DNA from: Ruegeria sp. 6PALISEP08
GTDB lineage: Bacteria; Pseudomonadota; Alphaproteobacteria; Rhodobacterales; Rhodobacteraceae
DNA length: 64,000 nt
Assembly: GCF_001238295.1 (NCBI RefSeq)
Contig: NZ_LGXZ01000010.1
Location: 62,001-126,000 of the forward strand
Direction of reading: 5' to 3'
How positions within the stretch are numbered: the stretch's first letter is position 1; the number at the start of each line of letters is the position of its first letter. A program made the translations under genes and the position numbers. Below the pieces are notes generated by a model. That model did not search any database. It had not been told where the DNA came from and saw only the letters and a program-made list of their open reading frames with translations. Shown here in pieces: positions 9,311 through 17,507 of this stretch.

Positions 9311-9766
9311 ATGACAGTCGATTACGACAGCCTGACCAACACAATCGCAGCATTGACCGAAGGCGAAACGGATCAGGTCGCTTTGATGGCCACGGTCGCG
9401 TGCGAGGTGCATCATTCAGACGACCGCTTTGACTGGACCGGATTTTATCGTGTGGTGGAACCTGGTTTGCTAAAAATCGGCCCTTATCAAGGTGGGCATG
9501 GGTGCCTTGTCATCCCGTTCGAACGCGGCGTTTGCGGTGCCGCAGCGAAGACAGGCAAGGTGCAGCTTGTGTCGGATGTTGACGCTTTCCCGGGTCATAT
9601 TGCGTGCGCGTCTTCAACCCGGTCTGAACTTGTCCTTCCGGTGCGGGACCCGTCAGGTGATATCATTGCTGTTTTTGACATTGATAGCGATCAGCCAGCT
9701 GCATTCTCATCGTTGGATGCGCAAAAACTCCAAGATATTCTGACGGCTGTTTTTGCAGGATCCTAG
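9311..9766 (+). CDS. msrC: Free methionine-(R)-sulfoxide reductase (GAF fold, fRMsr)
   Basis: A 151-residue GAF-domain enzyme that reduces free methionine-R-sulfoxide. Three conserved cysteines are in place: Cys65 (GGHGC), Cys75 (RGVCG) and Cys99 (FPGHIAC). Their spacings of 10 and 24 residues match the known catalytic and resolving cysteines of the yeast enzyme (84, 94, 118). The active-site framework 'DWTGFYRV' and 'SELVLPVRD' is also present. Start ATG at 9311. It likely contributes to oxidative-stress repair. Confidence 0.93.
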   Translation: MTVDYDSLTNTIAALTEGETDQVALMATVACEVHHSDDRFDWTGFYRVVEPGLLKIGPYQGGHGCLVIPFERGVCGAAAKTGKVQLVSDVDAFPGHIACASSTRSELVLPVRDPSGDIIAVFDIDSDQPAAFSSLDAQKLQDILTAVFAGS

Positions 9767-9907
9767 CTGTCGCAGTCGTTGCTGGCTTGCATCAAAACCA
9801 AGGATTCCCGCGTGATTGCACGGCTAAATCGAGTTCGCCTTGCGGGCTTCGAAATGATCTCATATCAAAATCAATAGCGAAGGTTCTTTTTTGGGTGTTT
9901 CTCAGGG

Positions 9908-10657
9908 ATGCAAGAAGCTGAAATCAATCCGAGGGTCACAGGCGGGGCGCCCAAAAAAGGGATCAAACGCGCGCATATGGCAACCTTCCCGGATCGTGTC
10001 GGCGTTTTACCTCATTCGGTGGCAAGCATTGCATCGCAGGTCGACAAGGTGTTCCTCTGCCTGAATGAGTATCACGATGTACCTGGCTTTCTGAACGAGT
10101 TCGACAACGTCACTGCTGTGATCCCCGAGCGGGACTATAAGGATGTCGGCAAGTTTATTTTCCAGCCTGATCCTGAAGACACCGTTTTTCTTGTCGATGA
10201 CGATATCGAATATGCCGACAACTATGCCCGTCAGACCCTGCGCCGAGCACGGGGCGTTGGAATGGATAAGCGCGTCTTCGGTTATCACGCGACGACGTTC
10301 TCAAACCCGACGCCAAGGTCGATACGGCAACGCACGTTATTGCGGATGAATCAAAAACTCACATACTCAACCAGAGTCCATCAGTTGGGAACCGGAACCG
10401 TCATGCTGTCCGGATCACTGTTTCCACCTCTGGATTACATGGAGGGCAGTGAGAAGTTCGTTGATGTACGTTTTGCCCGCTACTGTTTCGAAAATGATAT
10501 CGAAATGTGGACTTTACCCAGAAACCGGCGCCGCTTTCCCAGTTTGCTCGCCGGGCTTGAGCCGGAGAAACGCGAAACGATTGCCGATAGTTTCAGCCGT
10601 CGTTGGCCGCAACATGTGCTGGATGAAGTGAAGGTTTTTGCGGGTCTTCAATTCTGA
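9908..10657 (+). CDS. Putative GT-A-like glycosyltransferase
   Basis: A 249-residue protein that I recognise only at fold level. The N-terminal half alternates strands and helices in a GT-A pattern: 'HMATFPDRVGVLPHSVASI', a strand 'KVFLCLNEY', then 'EDTVFLVDDDIEY'. The Asp97-Asp99 cluster there looks like the metal- and nucleotide-sugar-binding DXD motif. The mid region 'FGYHATTFSN' and 'LGTGTVMLSGSLF' is compatible with an acceptor site. It has no signal peptide or membrane segment. It is isolated, with no polysaccharide genes nearby, so the acceptor is unknown. Confidence 0.55.
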   Translation: MQEAEINPRVTGGAPKKGIKRAHMATFPDRVGVLPHSVASIASQVDKVFLCLNEYHDVPGFLNEFDNVTAVIPERDYKDVGKFIFQPDPEDTVFLVDDDIEYADNYARQTLRRARGVGMDKRVFGYHATTFSNPTPRSIRQRTLLRMNQKLTYSTRVHQLGTGTVMLSGSLFPPLDYMEGSEKFVDVRFARYCFENDIEMWTLPRNRRRFPSLLAGLEPEKRETIADSFSRRWPQHVLDEVKVFAGLQF

Positions 10658-11004
10658 AGCCAAACGAGCTTTCCGACATTGAACGTGTTCCGGGAAGTAC
10701 CCAGGGCGTGAAGGATAGCCCTTCTTGATGGAAACACGGCAAGGGAGCGCCGCGCGACGTCTTTCCGAAGTCAAATAGCTGTCTGAAGCCATTTCGCATA
10801 ACTTGTTAGTTTCATATTTTCGATACCCTTTCACCTGCCGGTTCTTAAGGGCCAAGTTTGCCTGCGGTCGTCAACTCGGCGGTTGGCGGTCTGCACAATT
10901 CAAAATCCAATCGAAAACCATGCGTGAAAAAATGCTTGGAAATTTCACAAACTTGCTTCATCGTGAAAATAGGAAGAAAAATTTCACAAGATTCGGAGTG
11001 GCCA
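10658..11004. other. 347-base intergenic region with regulator operator
   Basis: No convincing gene. The right third is AT-rich and carries the two inverted repeats listed separately, plus a lone TTTCAC half-site at 10829-10834. The left two thirds show no recognisable RNA or terminator. Confidence 0.5.
10923..10989. promoter_or_regulatory. Tandem inverted-repeat operator (two GTGAAA-N13-TTTCAC sites)
   Basis: Site 1 is GTGAAA at 10924-10929 with TTTCAC at 10943-10948. Site 2 is GTGAAA at 10963-10968 with TTTCAC at 10982-10987. Both spacers are exactly 13 bases and the sites are 39 bases apart. Both are followed by AA and have AA before TTTCAC. Site 2 ends 17 bases before the GTG start of the XRE-cupin gene, which suggests autorepression and control of the genes that follow. 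Confidence 0.65.
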
Positions 11005-11574
11005 GTGAACAGCCATGCCCCCCAAAGCGCGACACTCGGAGCCGACCTAAGGGCCTTGCGCAAGGCCCGAGGATTGACCTTGACCGAGATTGCAACGCGG
11101 CTGGATCGGTCGGTGGGATGGTTGAGTCAGGTTGAACGCGACATGTCCGCCCCCTCGATCTCGGACCTGCGCCAGATCGCCGAGTGCCTTGGCGTCCCCA
11201 TGTCGATGTTGTTTGCGCATTCAGCTGCACCTGCAGACGAGCAAGGGTATGTTGTACGCGCGGGGTCACGTCGTCCCATGGGGTCGGGCGAAGAAGGGCT
11301 GATCGAAGAGTTGCTCTCGCCGGATCTGACCGATGACTTCGAAATGGTGCATTCCACGTTCGAGCCCAATTCGAAGATGCAGACGCCCGCCAATCGCCCG
11401 ACGCAAGAAGTGGGCTACATGATCTCTGGCCGATTGGATCTGAACATCGGATCACGCGCATTTTCCGTCGGGCCAGGTGACAGTTTTCGGATCAAACACG
11501 AACCTTATCAATGGTCTAACCCCTATGATGAGCCCGCGGTGGCCATCTGGGTCATCGCTCCACCGGTGTATTGA
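11005..11574 (+). CDS. XRE-family regulator with C-terminal cupin domain
   Basis: A 189-residue one-component regulator. The XRE helix-turn-helix spans about residues 12-66 ('LTEIATRLDRSVGWLSQVE'). The cupin sensor domain is about 105-185 ('EVGYMISGRLDLNIGSRAFSVGPGDSF'). I start at the GTG at 11005 because GGAG lies six bases upstream; the longer in-frame extension runs through the operator repeats and is not protein-like. It overlaps the LysE gene by one base. PuuR-like proteins of this type often repress amine or amino-acid catabolism. Its ligand is not known. Confidence 0.85.
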   Translation: MNSHAPQSATLGADLRALRKARGLTLTEIATRLDRSVGWLSQVERDMSAPSISDLRQIAECLGVPMSMLFAHSAAPADEQGYVVRAGSRRPMGSGEEGLIEELLSPDLTDDFEMVHSTFEPNSKMQTPANRPTQEVGYMISGRLDLNIGSRAFSVGPGDSFRIKHEPYQWSNPYDEPAVAIWVIAPPVY

Positions 11575-12197
11575 TGAGCTTTGAAGCCTGGACCATATTC
11601 GCGCTGTTCTGGGTGGTATTCGTGACCACGCCGGGCCCGAACGCAGTCAATTGCATCTCGAACGGGATGAGTTTGCCGTTCCCCAAGGCGATGTTGGGTG
11701 TTCTGGCAATCCTCACGCAGGCAAGCGCCTTTCTTATCCTGTCTGCGCTGGGCGTTACTGCTTTGATTGCCGCCTCTCCGACCGGGTTCTTTATCGTCAA
11801 GCTATTGGGTGCAGGGTTTCTGATCTGGGTTGGAATACGTGGATGGATGAATGCTGCAAAACCTGCACCGGCCTCCGAAAGGCCGGCTCGGCACGTCTAT
11901 TTTCATGCGCTGGCTGTTGCGGCGATCAATCCCAAAAGCGTGGCCGGATACCTCGCCGCCTTCTCACAATTCGTTCAGCCCGACGTGCCAATCTGGCAGC
12001 AGATGGGAGTGATCATGCCCACGGCGCTGATCATCACAACGCTCAGCTACACCGGCTTCACCCTGTTAGGTGCGCTGATGGGCAAAGCGGCGCTGGGGGC
12101 CGTGTTCAACATTTGGGTCCGTCGCGTAATGGCGACCTGTTTTGTCATCTACGGCGTGTTGTTAGGGGCCAGCAGCTCGCCCGCAGCAAGGGGGTAA
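11574..12197 (+). CDS. LysE-family translocator
   Basis: A 207-residue RhtB/LysE-type exporter of amino acids or related compounds, with about six hydrophobic segments. The family motif 'TTPGPNAVNCISNGM' near the N-terminus and 'AAINPKSVAGYLAAFSQF' in the middle are both visible. It begins at an ATG that overlaps the TGA of the regulator gene (TGATG), so translation is coupled. It may relieve build-up of an amino-acid intermediate of the pathway encoded downstream. Confidence 0.87.
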   Translation: MSFEAWTIFALFWVVFVTTPGPNAVNCISNGMSLPFPKAMLGVLAILTQASAFLILSALGVTALIAASPTGFFIVKLLGAGFLIWVGIRGWMNAAKPAPASERPARHVYFHALAVAAINPKSVAGYLAAFSQFVQPDVPIWQQMGVIMPTALIITTLSYTGFTLLGALMGKAALGAVFNIWVRRVMATCFVIYGVLLGASSSPAARG

Positions 12198-12201
12198 ACA
12201 C

Positions 12202-12582
12202 ATGCATACCGGATCCTGCCTGTGCGGCGCAGTCGCATTTACAATCGACGGAGATCTGTCGCCGCCCTCGGTCTGCCATTGCAGCCAGTGCCGAACGCAA
12301 TCGGGCCATGTCTGGGCGTCGACTTCGACCCATCAGGACAACCTTAGCTTCACTGCAAGCGATACACTCAGCTGGTTTCGCGCCTCTGACATCGCCCGGC
12401 GTGGGTTTTGCAGTGCGTGTGGCTCGTTCCTCTTCTGGCAGCACAATGACGAGGACACGATTTCAGTTTCCATGGGTGCGCTCCGCGAACCCACGGGTTT
12501 GATGCTCTCGAAGCACATCTTTGTCGCCGACAAGGGCGATTACTACGACATCACGGACGATCTGCCTCAAGAGGCACAGTAA
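12202..12582 (+). CDS. GFA-family (CENP-V/GFA domain) zinc protein
   Basis: A 126-residue protein of the glutathione-dependent formaldehyde-activating family. The full set of seven zinc cysteines is present: Cys6 and Cys8 (GSCLCGA), Cys25, Cys27 and Cys30 (CHCSQC), Cys70 and Cys73 (CSAC). Gfa is proposed to speed formation of S-hydroxymethylglutathione, although many family members have other roles. Beside dehydrogenases that release C1 units, a formaldehyde-handling role is a reasonable inference. It lies four bases after the LysE gene. Confidence 0.85.
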   Translation: MHTGSCLCGAVAFTIDGDLSPPSVCHCSQCRTQSGHVWASTSTHQDNLSFTASDTLSWFRASDIARRGFCSACGSFLFWQHNDEDTISVSMGALREPTGLMLSKHIFVADKGDYYDITDDLPQEAQ

Positions 12583-12597
12583 CAGGGAACAAAACAC

Positions 12598-15045
12598 ATG
12601 AGTGACTTTCCGACAAAAGCCCGCGTGGTCATTATCGGTGGCGGTGTGGTGGGGGCCTCGTCCCTTTATCACCTGGCCAAGAAAGGCTGGACCGATTGTG
12701 TCCTGCTGGAGAAGAACGAACTGACTGCAGGCTCGACCTGGCACGCGGCGGGTAACGTTCCGACCTTCTCGACCTCTTGGGCGATCATGAACATGCAGCG
12801 GTACTCGACCGAGCTGTATTCGCGGCTGGGCGACGAGGTCGATTATCCGATGAACTACCACCAGACCGGGTCAATCCGTCTGGCGCATTCGAAAGAGCGG
12901 GTTCAGGAATTCGAACGCGCAATGGCGATGGGACGCTATCAAGGCATCCCGATGGAAATGTGGACCCCGGAAGAAGCTAAAGAGCGTTATCCCTTCCTGG
13001 AAACCCATGATCTCGAGGGCGTTCTTTTTGATCCGTCGGATGGTGATATCGATCCGGCTCAGTTGACTCAGGCGCTTGCGAAGGGCGCTCGGGACATGGG
13101 GCAGAAAATCCTCCGCTTCACCCCGGCAACGGGCGTGACGCAGCATGATGACGGTACATGGACCGTACAGACCGAAAAAGGCGATATTGCCTGTGACTAT
13201 GTTGTGAACGCAGCCGGGTATTATGCCCAGCGCGTGGGCGAGTGGTTCAAACCCTTCGGAGGTCGTACCGTTCCTGCGATGGTCATGAGCCACCAGTACC
13301 TGTTGACGGACGAGATCCCCGAGATCGAAGCATGGACCAAGGAAAGCGGTGCCAAGCTGCCTCTGCTGCGAGATGTGGACGTATCCTATTACCTGCGGCA
13401 GGAGAAGCATGGCTTCAACCTTGGTCCTTATGAGCCCAACTGCAAGGGCCACTGGATGACGGAAGACGACCCCATGCCCGAGGATTTCAGCTTCCAGCTG
13501 TGGAATGATGACCTGGATCGGATCGAAGACATCATGACCGACGCGATGGAGCGGGTTCCGCTGATGGCGACCTCGGGTGTTGGTCGTGTCATCAACGGGC
13601 CGATCCCCTATGCACCGGATGGGTTGCCGCTGATTGGCCCGATGCCCGGTGTGAAAAACGCGTTTGAGGCACACACATTTACATTCGGCATCGCGCAGGG
13701 CGGTGGTGCAGGCAAGGTGCTGGCAGAGTGGATTGTCGAAGGCGCAACCGAATGGGATATGTGGGCCGTCGATCCGCGCCGCTACACCGATTACACTGAT
13801 CAGGACTACTGCAATCAGAAGGGTCTGGAGGTTTACGGCAACGAATACGCCATGCATTTCCCCCACCACGAATGGCCTGCTGCGCGTGACAAGAAGCTGT
13901 CGCCGGTACATGACAAGGTCAAAGCGCTGGGCGGTGTGATGGGTGCCTACAACGGATGGGAGCGGGCCAACTGGTTCGCGAAGCCGGGCGATGACACCTC
14001 GCTTGAGGCGACCCATACCTGGGGCCGTTCCGGCCCGTGGGAGCAGCGGATCAAAGAAGAATGCGAGGCCGTGCGAGACCATTGTGGCGTACTGGATTTG
14101 CCAGGTTTCTCGCGCTTCATGGTCAATGGAGAAGGTGCCGCCGAGGCGTTGCGCGGCCTCGCAACCGGTGGATTGCCCAAGGTCGGCCGGATGAACCTCA
14201 TCTACGTCTCCGACGACCGTGGTCGTATTCTGACCGAGATGTCCTGCATCCGTCTGGGAGAAGACGAGTTCGTGATGATCACCGCGGCGACTGCGCAATG
14301 GCACGACCGCGATATTCTGATGAACGCGTTGCCTGCCACTGTGTCGATTACGGATGTCACAACCACGCGCGACACGCTGATCGTCACTGGTCCGAAATCG
14401 CGTGAGATCCTGTCGAGTATGAGCGATGCTGATCTGACCTCCGGATGGCTGACCCACCAGTCCGCCACCGTCGCGGGGCAGCCTGCCTACCTGATCCGCG
14501 TTTCCTTCGCCGGTGAGCTGGGCTGGGAAGTGCATGCGCTGAACGAGCATATGCCTGCGATCTATGACGCGATCATCGAGGCGGGTGCCAAGCCGTTTGG
14601 GATGTATGCGCTGAACTCGCTGCGGATCGAAAAAGGGTATCGCGCTTGGAAAGGCGATCTGTCGACCGACTACTCGCTGCTCGAAGGCGGGTTGGAGCGG
14701 TTTGTGAAGCTGGACAAACCACAGGACTTCCCCGGAAAAGCGGCGATCCTGAACGAAAAACAGCAGGGTGTGAAGAAATCATTCGTCACCCTGACTGTTG
14801 ATGCGGGAGATTGCGACGCGCCATATATGTCCTGCATCTGGCAAGGCGATGAGATCGTAGGTGAGACCACTTCGGGCGCATGGGGATACCGTGTTGGCAA
14901 ATCCATCGCGCTGGGCATGATCAAGGCCGATCTTGCGAACCCCGGTACTGAACTTGAGGTCGAAATCTACGGTCAAAAGTTCCGTGCTGTGGTAGAGCAG
15001 GATCAACCGCTCTGGGATCCCGAGAACGAGCGGTTGCGCGCTTAA
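12598..15045 (+). CDS. GcvT-family FAD-dependent dehydrogenase (dimethylglycine/sarcosine dehydrogenase-like) 1
   Basis: An 815-residue flavoprotein of the DMGDH/SARDH family, which demethylates N-methyl amino acids and passes the methyl carbon to tetrahydrofolate. In order: a DAO/FAD domain with 'VVIIGGGVVGASSLYHL' (about 10-26), the flavin-linking His in 'AGSTWHAAGN' (about 46-55), a middle FAO_M domain (about 380-440), and the GcvT folate domain with its C-terminal barrel (about 450-810). It is a paralogue of the enzyme encoded from 18576. The substrate could be dimethylglycine, sarcosine or another methylated compound. It sits 15 bases after the GFA gene in the same operon. Confidence 0.88.
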   Translation: MSDFPTKARVVIIGGGVVGASSLYHLAKKGWTDCVLLEKNELTAGSTWHAAGNVPTFSTSWAIMNMQRYSTELYSRLGDEVDYPMNYHQTGSIRLAHSKERVQEFERAMAMGRYQGIPMEMWTPEEAKERYPFLETHDLEGVLFDPSDGDIDPAQLTQALAKGARDMGQKILRFTPATGVTQHDDGTWTVQTEKGDIACDYVVNAAGYYAQRVGEWFKPFGGRTVPAMVMSHQYLLTDEIPEIEAWTKESGAKLPLLRDVDVSYYLRQEKHGFNLGPYEPNCKGHWMTEDDPMPEDFSFQLWNDDLDRIEDIMTDAMERVPLMATSGVGRVINGPIPYAPDGLPLIGPMPGVKNAFEAHTFTFGIAQGGGAGKVLAEWIVEGATEWDMWAVDPRRYTDYTDQDYCNQKGLEVYGNEYAMHFPHHEWPAARDKKLSPVHDKVKALGGVMGAYNGWERANWFAKPGDDTSLEATHTWGRSGPWEQRIKEECEAVRDHCGVLDLPGFSRFMVNGEGAAEALRGLATGGLPKVGRMNLIYVSDDRGRILTEMSCIRLGEDEFVMITAATAQWHDRDILMNALPATVSITDVTTTRDTLIVTGPKSREILSSMSDADLTSGWLTHQSATVAGQPAYLIRVSFAGELGWEVHALNEHMPAIYDAIIEAGAKPFGMYALNSLRIEKGYRAWKGDLSTDYSLLEGGLERFVKLDKPQDFPGKAAILNEKQQGVKKSFVTLTVDAGDCDAPYMSCIWQGDEIVGETTSGAWGYRVGKSIALGMIKADLANPGTELEVEIYGQKFRAVVEQDQPLWDPENERLRA

Positions 15046-15063
15046 CCTCTTGCGGAGACAGCC

Positions 15064-15540
15064 ATGAGCAAACGATACGCTAAACTGGGGCCTGGTGAGG
15101 GCCCCAGCTATGACTGGGAAAATGACCATACCTACGTGAAGGTGTCAGGTCAGGAAACAGATGGCGCATACACGCTTATGGAAGACAATCTGAAGGCCAG
15201 TTTTGCGCTTGGCCTTCATTGTCACGACACCCACGCCGAAACCTTCTATTTTCTGGAAGGTCAGGTTGATTTCTATGTCGATGGTGATTGGCATCGATGT
15301 GGACAGGGCACCACGATGCACGTGCCGCCCGGAGTGCCGCATGCCTGTCGTGTGGCGGGCGATGCGCCAGCCAAAATGCTCATGATCTTTCAGCCTTCGG
15401 GGTTTGATGGGTTCCTTGCCGAACTTGCAAAGATGAGCGAAACCGACTTTGCCGACGAGGCCAAGATGGCCGATCTCAACGCGCGGTATGACATCGTTCC
15501 CATGGGCCCTGTCCCACTGCATCCGGATGATGAGGTCTGA
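15064..15540 (+). CDS. Cupin-domain protein
   Basis: A 158-residue single-domain cupin. Motif 1 is 'GLHCHDTHAETFYFLEG' (H-x-H-x4-E-x6-G) and motif 2 is 'VPPGVPHACRV', so a metal site with three His and one Glu is likely. Its function is unknown; small cupins of this type are dioxygenases, isomerases or sensors. Nothing specific supports a DMSP lyase. It lies 18 bases after the first GcvT-family gene and one base before the MDR dehydrogenase gene, so it belongs to this catabolic operon. Confidence 0.75.
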   Translation: MSKRYAKLGPGEGPSYDWENDHTYVKVSGQETDGAYTLMEDNLKASFALGLHCHDTHAETFYFLEGQVDFYVDGDWHRCGQGTTMHVPPGVPHACRVAGDAPAKMLMIFQPSGFDGFLAELAKMSETDFADEAKMADLNARYDIVPMGPVPLHPDDEV

Positions 15541-15541
15541 G

Positions 15542-16594
15542 ATGGCCGTTCCAAAATCCATGTCTGGCGTCTACTTGACTGGTCACGGTGGACCCGAAGC
15601 GTTGGAGTGGCGCGAAGATATTCCAGTACCCGAGCCCGGTCTGGGCCAGGTGCTTGTTCGCGTCGCCGCCGCGGGTGTGAACAACACGGATATCAACACC
15701 CGAGTTGGTTGGTACGCGTCCGAAGTGACGGGGGCCACGGATGCCGTAGATCAGGACGTCGAATCCGGTGGGTGGGGCGGTGCCTTGCACTTCCCCCGCA
15801 TTCAAGGTGGGGATCTGTGCGGTATTGTCGAGGCTGTGGGTGACGGGGTTCATTTCAGCATGGGCCAACGCGTGACCTGCCCGATCAACTTGCCGCGCCC
15901 GCGCCCGGGAAATCCTCAGGGGTTCATCGCGCTTGGGTCCGAGATCGACGGCGCCTTTGCGCAATACTGTCTGGTTGAGGCGGATGATCTGTACGACGTC
16001 AGCACCTCGCCTCTGTCGGATGTTGAAATTGCAGCCATTCCCTGCGCCTTTGGCACCGCCGAGAACCTGCTGACCCACGCAGGTGTGACGGCAGGACAAA
16101 AGGTCTTGATCACCGGTGCGTCAGGTGGTGTTGGTCTGGCCGCTGTGCAACTCGCAGCACTGCGCGGGGCCACGGTCTGGGGCGTAACAGGTGCCACGAA
16201 AGCCGAGGTCGTCAAATCCCAAGGGGCAAAAGCTACCTTTGACCGTGATGAATCGCCGCCGCAGGATATGTTCGACGCGGTGATCGATGTGGTGGGCGGT
16301 CTCGCTTGGGCATCGCTGATCCTGGCCTTGAAACCCGGCGGGCATTACGCCGTGTCAGGCGCAATCGCAGGCCCAATTGTTCAGGCCGATCTGCGGGACA
16401 TCTACTTGCGCGACATCACGATTCATGGGTGTACACATCAGACCCCCGAAGTCTTTGGCCGCCTTGTGGAATTGATGAATGTGGGACGGATCAAACCGCT
16501 GATCTCGCGAACCTATCCGCTGCGTGAGATCGCCTTGGCGCAGGCTGATTTTCAATCCAAGACCTTTCCGGGTAAACTGGTTCTTGTGCCTTAA
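15542..16594 (+). CDS. MDR-superfamily alcohol dehydrogenase / quinone-reductase-like
   Basis: A 350-residue medium-chain dehydrogenase/reductase. The N-terminal catalytic GroES-like domain contains 'VLVRVAAAGVNNTDINTRVGW'. The Rossmann domain has 'ITGASGGVGLAAVQLAALRGA' near residue 190. I see no four-Cys structural zinc loop, so it groups with zinc-free quinone-oxidoreductase-like members. The ATG at 15542 comes one base after the cupin stop. The substrate is unknown; an aldehyde or semialdehyde intermediate of the local pathway is possible. Confidence 0.82.
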   Translation: MAVPKSMSGVYLTGHGGPEALEWREDIPVPEPGLGQVLVRVAAAGVNNTDINTRVGWYASEVTGATDAVDQDVESGGWGGALHFPRIQGGDLCGIVEAVGDGVHFSMGQRVTCPINLPRPRPGNPQGFIALGSEIDGAFAQYCLVEADDLYDVSTSPLSDVEIAAIPCAFGTAENLLTHAGVTAGQKVLITGASGGVGLAAVQLAALRGATVWGVTGATKAEVVKSQGAKATFDRDESPPQDMFDAVIDVVGGLAWASLILALKPGGHYAVSGAIAGPIVQADLRDIYLRDITIHGCTHQTPEVFGRLVELMNVGRIKPLISRTYPLREIALAQADFQSKTFPGKLVLVP

Positions 16595-16605
16595 GGAGCG
16601 ATGGC

Positions 16606-17499
16606 ATGGCAGATATTACCCTTTTGGACGGCTCGATTGGGCAGGAACTGGTCAAGCGCAGTGGTGATGCGCCAACGGCGCTTTGGTCAACCCGGGTCAT
16701 GATCGATCGCCCTGAATTGGTGCGCGAAGTGCATGCAGAGTACTTTCGGCGCGGGGCGACGATTGCAACGACCAACACTTATGCAGTTCACCGGTCCCGA
16801 TTACGGTTCGAAAACATCGAAGATCAGTTGGAAACTCTTATTAACATCGCGCTGTCGCAGGCTCAGGCCGCTTGTGAAGGGACGAAGAATCGTGTTGCGG
16901 GATCACTGGGGCCATTGCTGGCCTCATACAGACCTGACCTACAGCCAGACCCGAGCGAAGCCGACGAAAAATTTGGTGAATTGGTCAGTTTGATGGCGGA
17001 TAAGGTAGATCTGTTCCTAATTGAAACGGTTTCTTCCGTGCTCGAAGCCGAAGGTGCGCTACGCGGCACAACCGGGTCTGAAAAACCGGTGTGGCTGGCC
17101 CTGTCGGTCAATGACGATGAAGGAAGCTTTCTCAGGTCCGGTGAACCCTTGGCGGACATAGCTACATTGGTCGAAGAGTATTCACCGGATGCTGTGCTGA
17201 TCAATTGTTCGCGCCCCGAGGCGATCCCGGCAGCATTGGACATCCTGTCGGGCATGTCCCTGCCATTTGGGGCCTATGCCAATGGGTTCACACATATCTC
17301 GGACGGGTTCCTCGAAGATGCGCCTACGGTGGACACTTTGGAACAACGACATGACCTTGGTCCGGATGCCTATGCGGATCATGTCATGCGATGGGTCGAT
17401 CAGGGGGCCACGATCGTCGGCGGATGCTGCGAAATAGGCCCAGATCACATCGAAACGCTGGCCAACCGATTGCGGACGGCCGGACACAGTATCGTCTGA
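16606..17499 (+). CDS. Homocysteine S-methyltransferase family protein
   Basis: A 297-residue zinc TIM-barrel methyltransferase of the MmuM/BHMT family. It would move a methyl group from a sulfonium or quaternary-amine donor to a thiol such as homocysteine. The zinc ligands are Cys201 ('LINCSRPE') and Cys274-Cys275 ('VGGCCEIGPDHI'). The N-terminal 'LLDGSIGQEL' and 'GATIATTNTY' strands are also typical. It has an AAGGAG ribosome-binding site. Lying between two GcvT-type demethylases, it suggests that the pathway substrate carries several methyl groups, for example a betaine. Confidence 0.87.
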   Translation: MADITLLDGSIGQELVKRSGDAPTALWSTRVMIDRPELVREVHAEYFRRGATIATTNTYAVHRSRLRFENIEDQLETLINIALSQAQAACEGTKNRVAGSLGPLLASYRPDLQPDPSEADEKFGELVSLMADKVDLFLIETVSSVLEAEGALRGTTGSEKPVWLALSVNDDEGSFLRSGEPLADIATLVEEYSPDAVLINCSRPEAIPAALDILSGMSLPFGAYANGFTHISDGFLEDAPTVDTLEQRHDLGPDAYADHVMRWVDQGATIVGGCCEIGPDHIETLANRLRTAGHSIV

Positions 17500-17507
17500 G
17501 AACGCTG

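Noticed and set aside
12871-14550. 559-codon minus-strand frame
   Set aside because: It is the shadow of the first GcvT-family gene in high-GC DNA. Its translation is His/Arg-rich without domains and the plus-strand gene is unmistakable.
15064-15540. Cupin as a DMSP lyase (DddQ/L/W type)
   Set aside because: Only generic cupin motifs are visible and nothing in the neighbourhood handles acrylate or DMS. A specific call is not supported.
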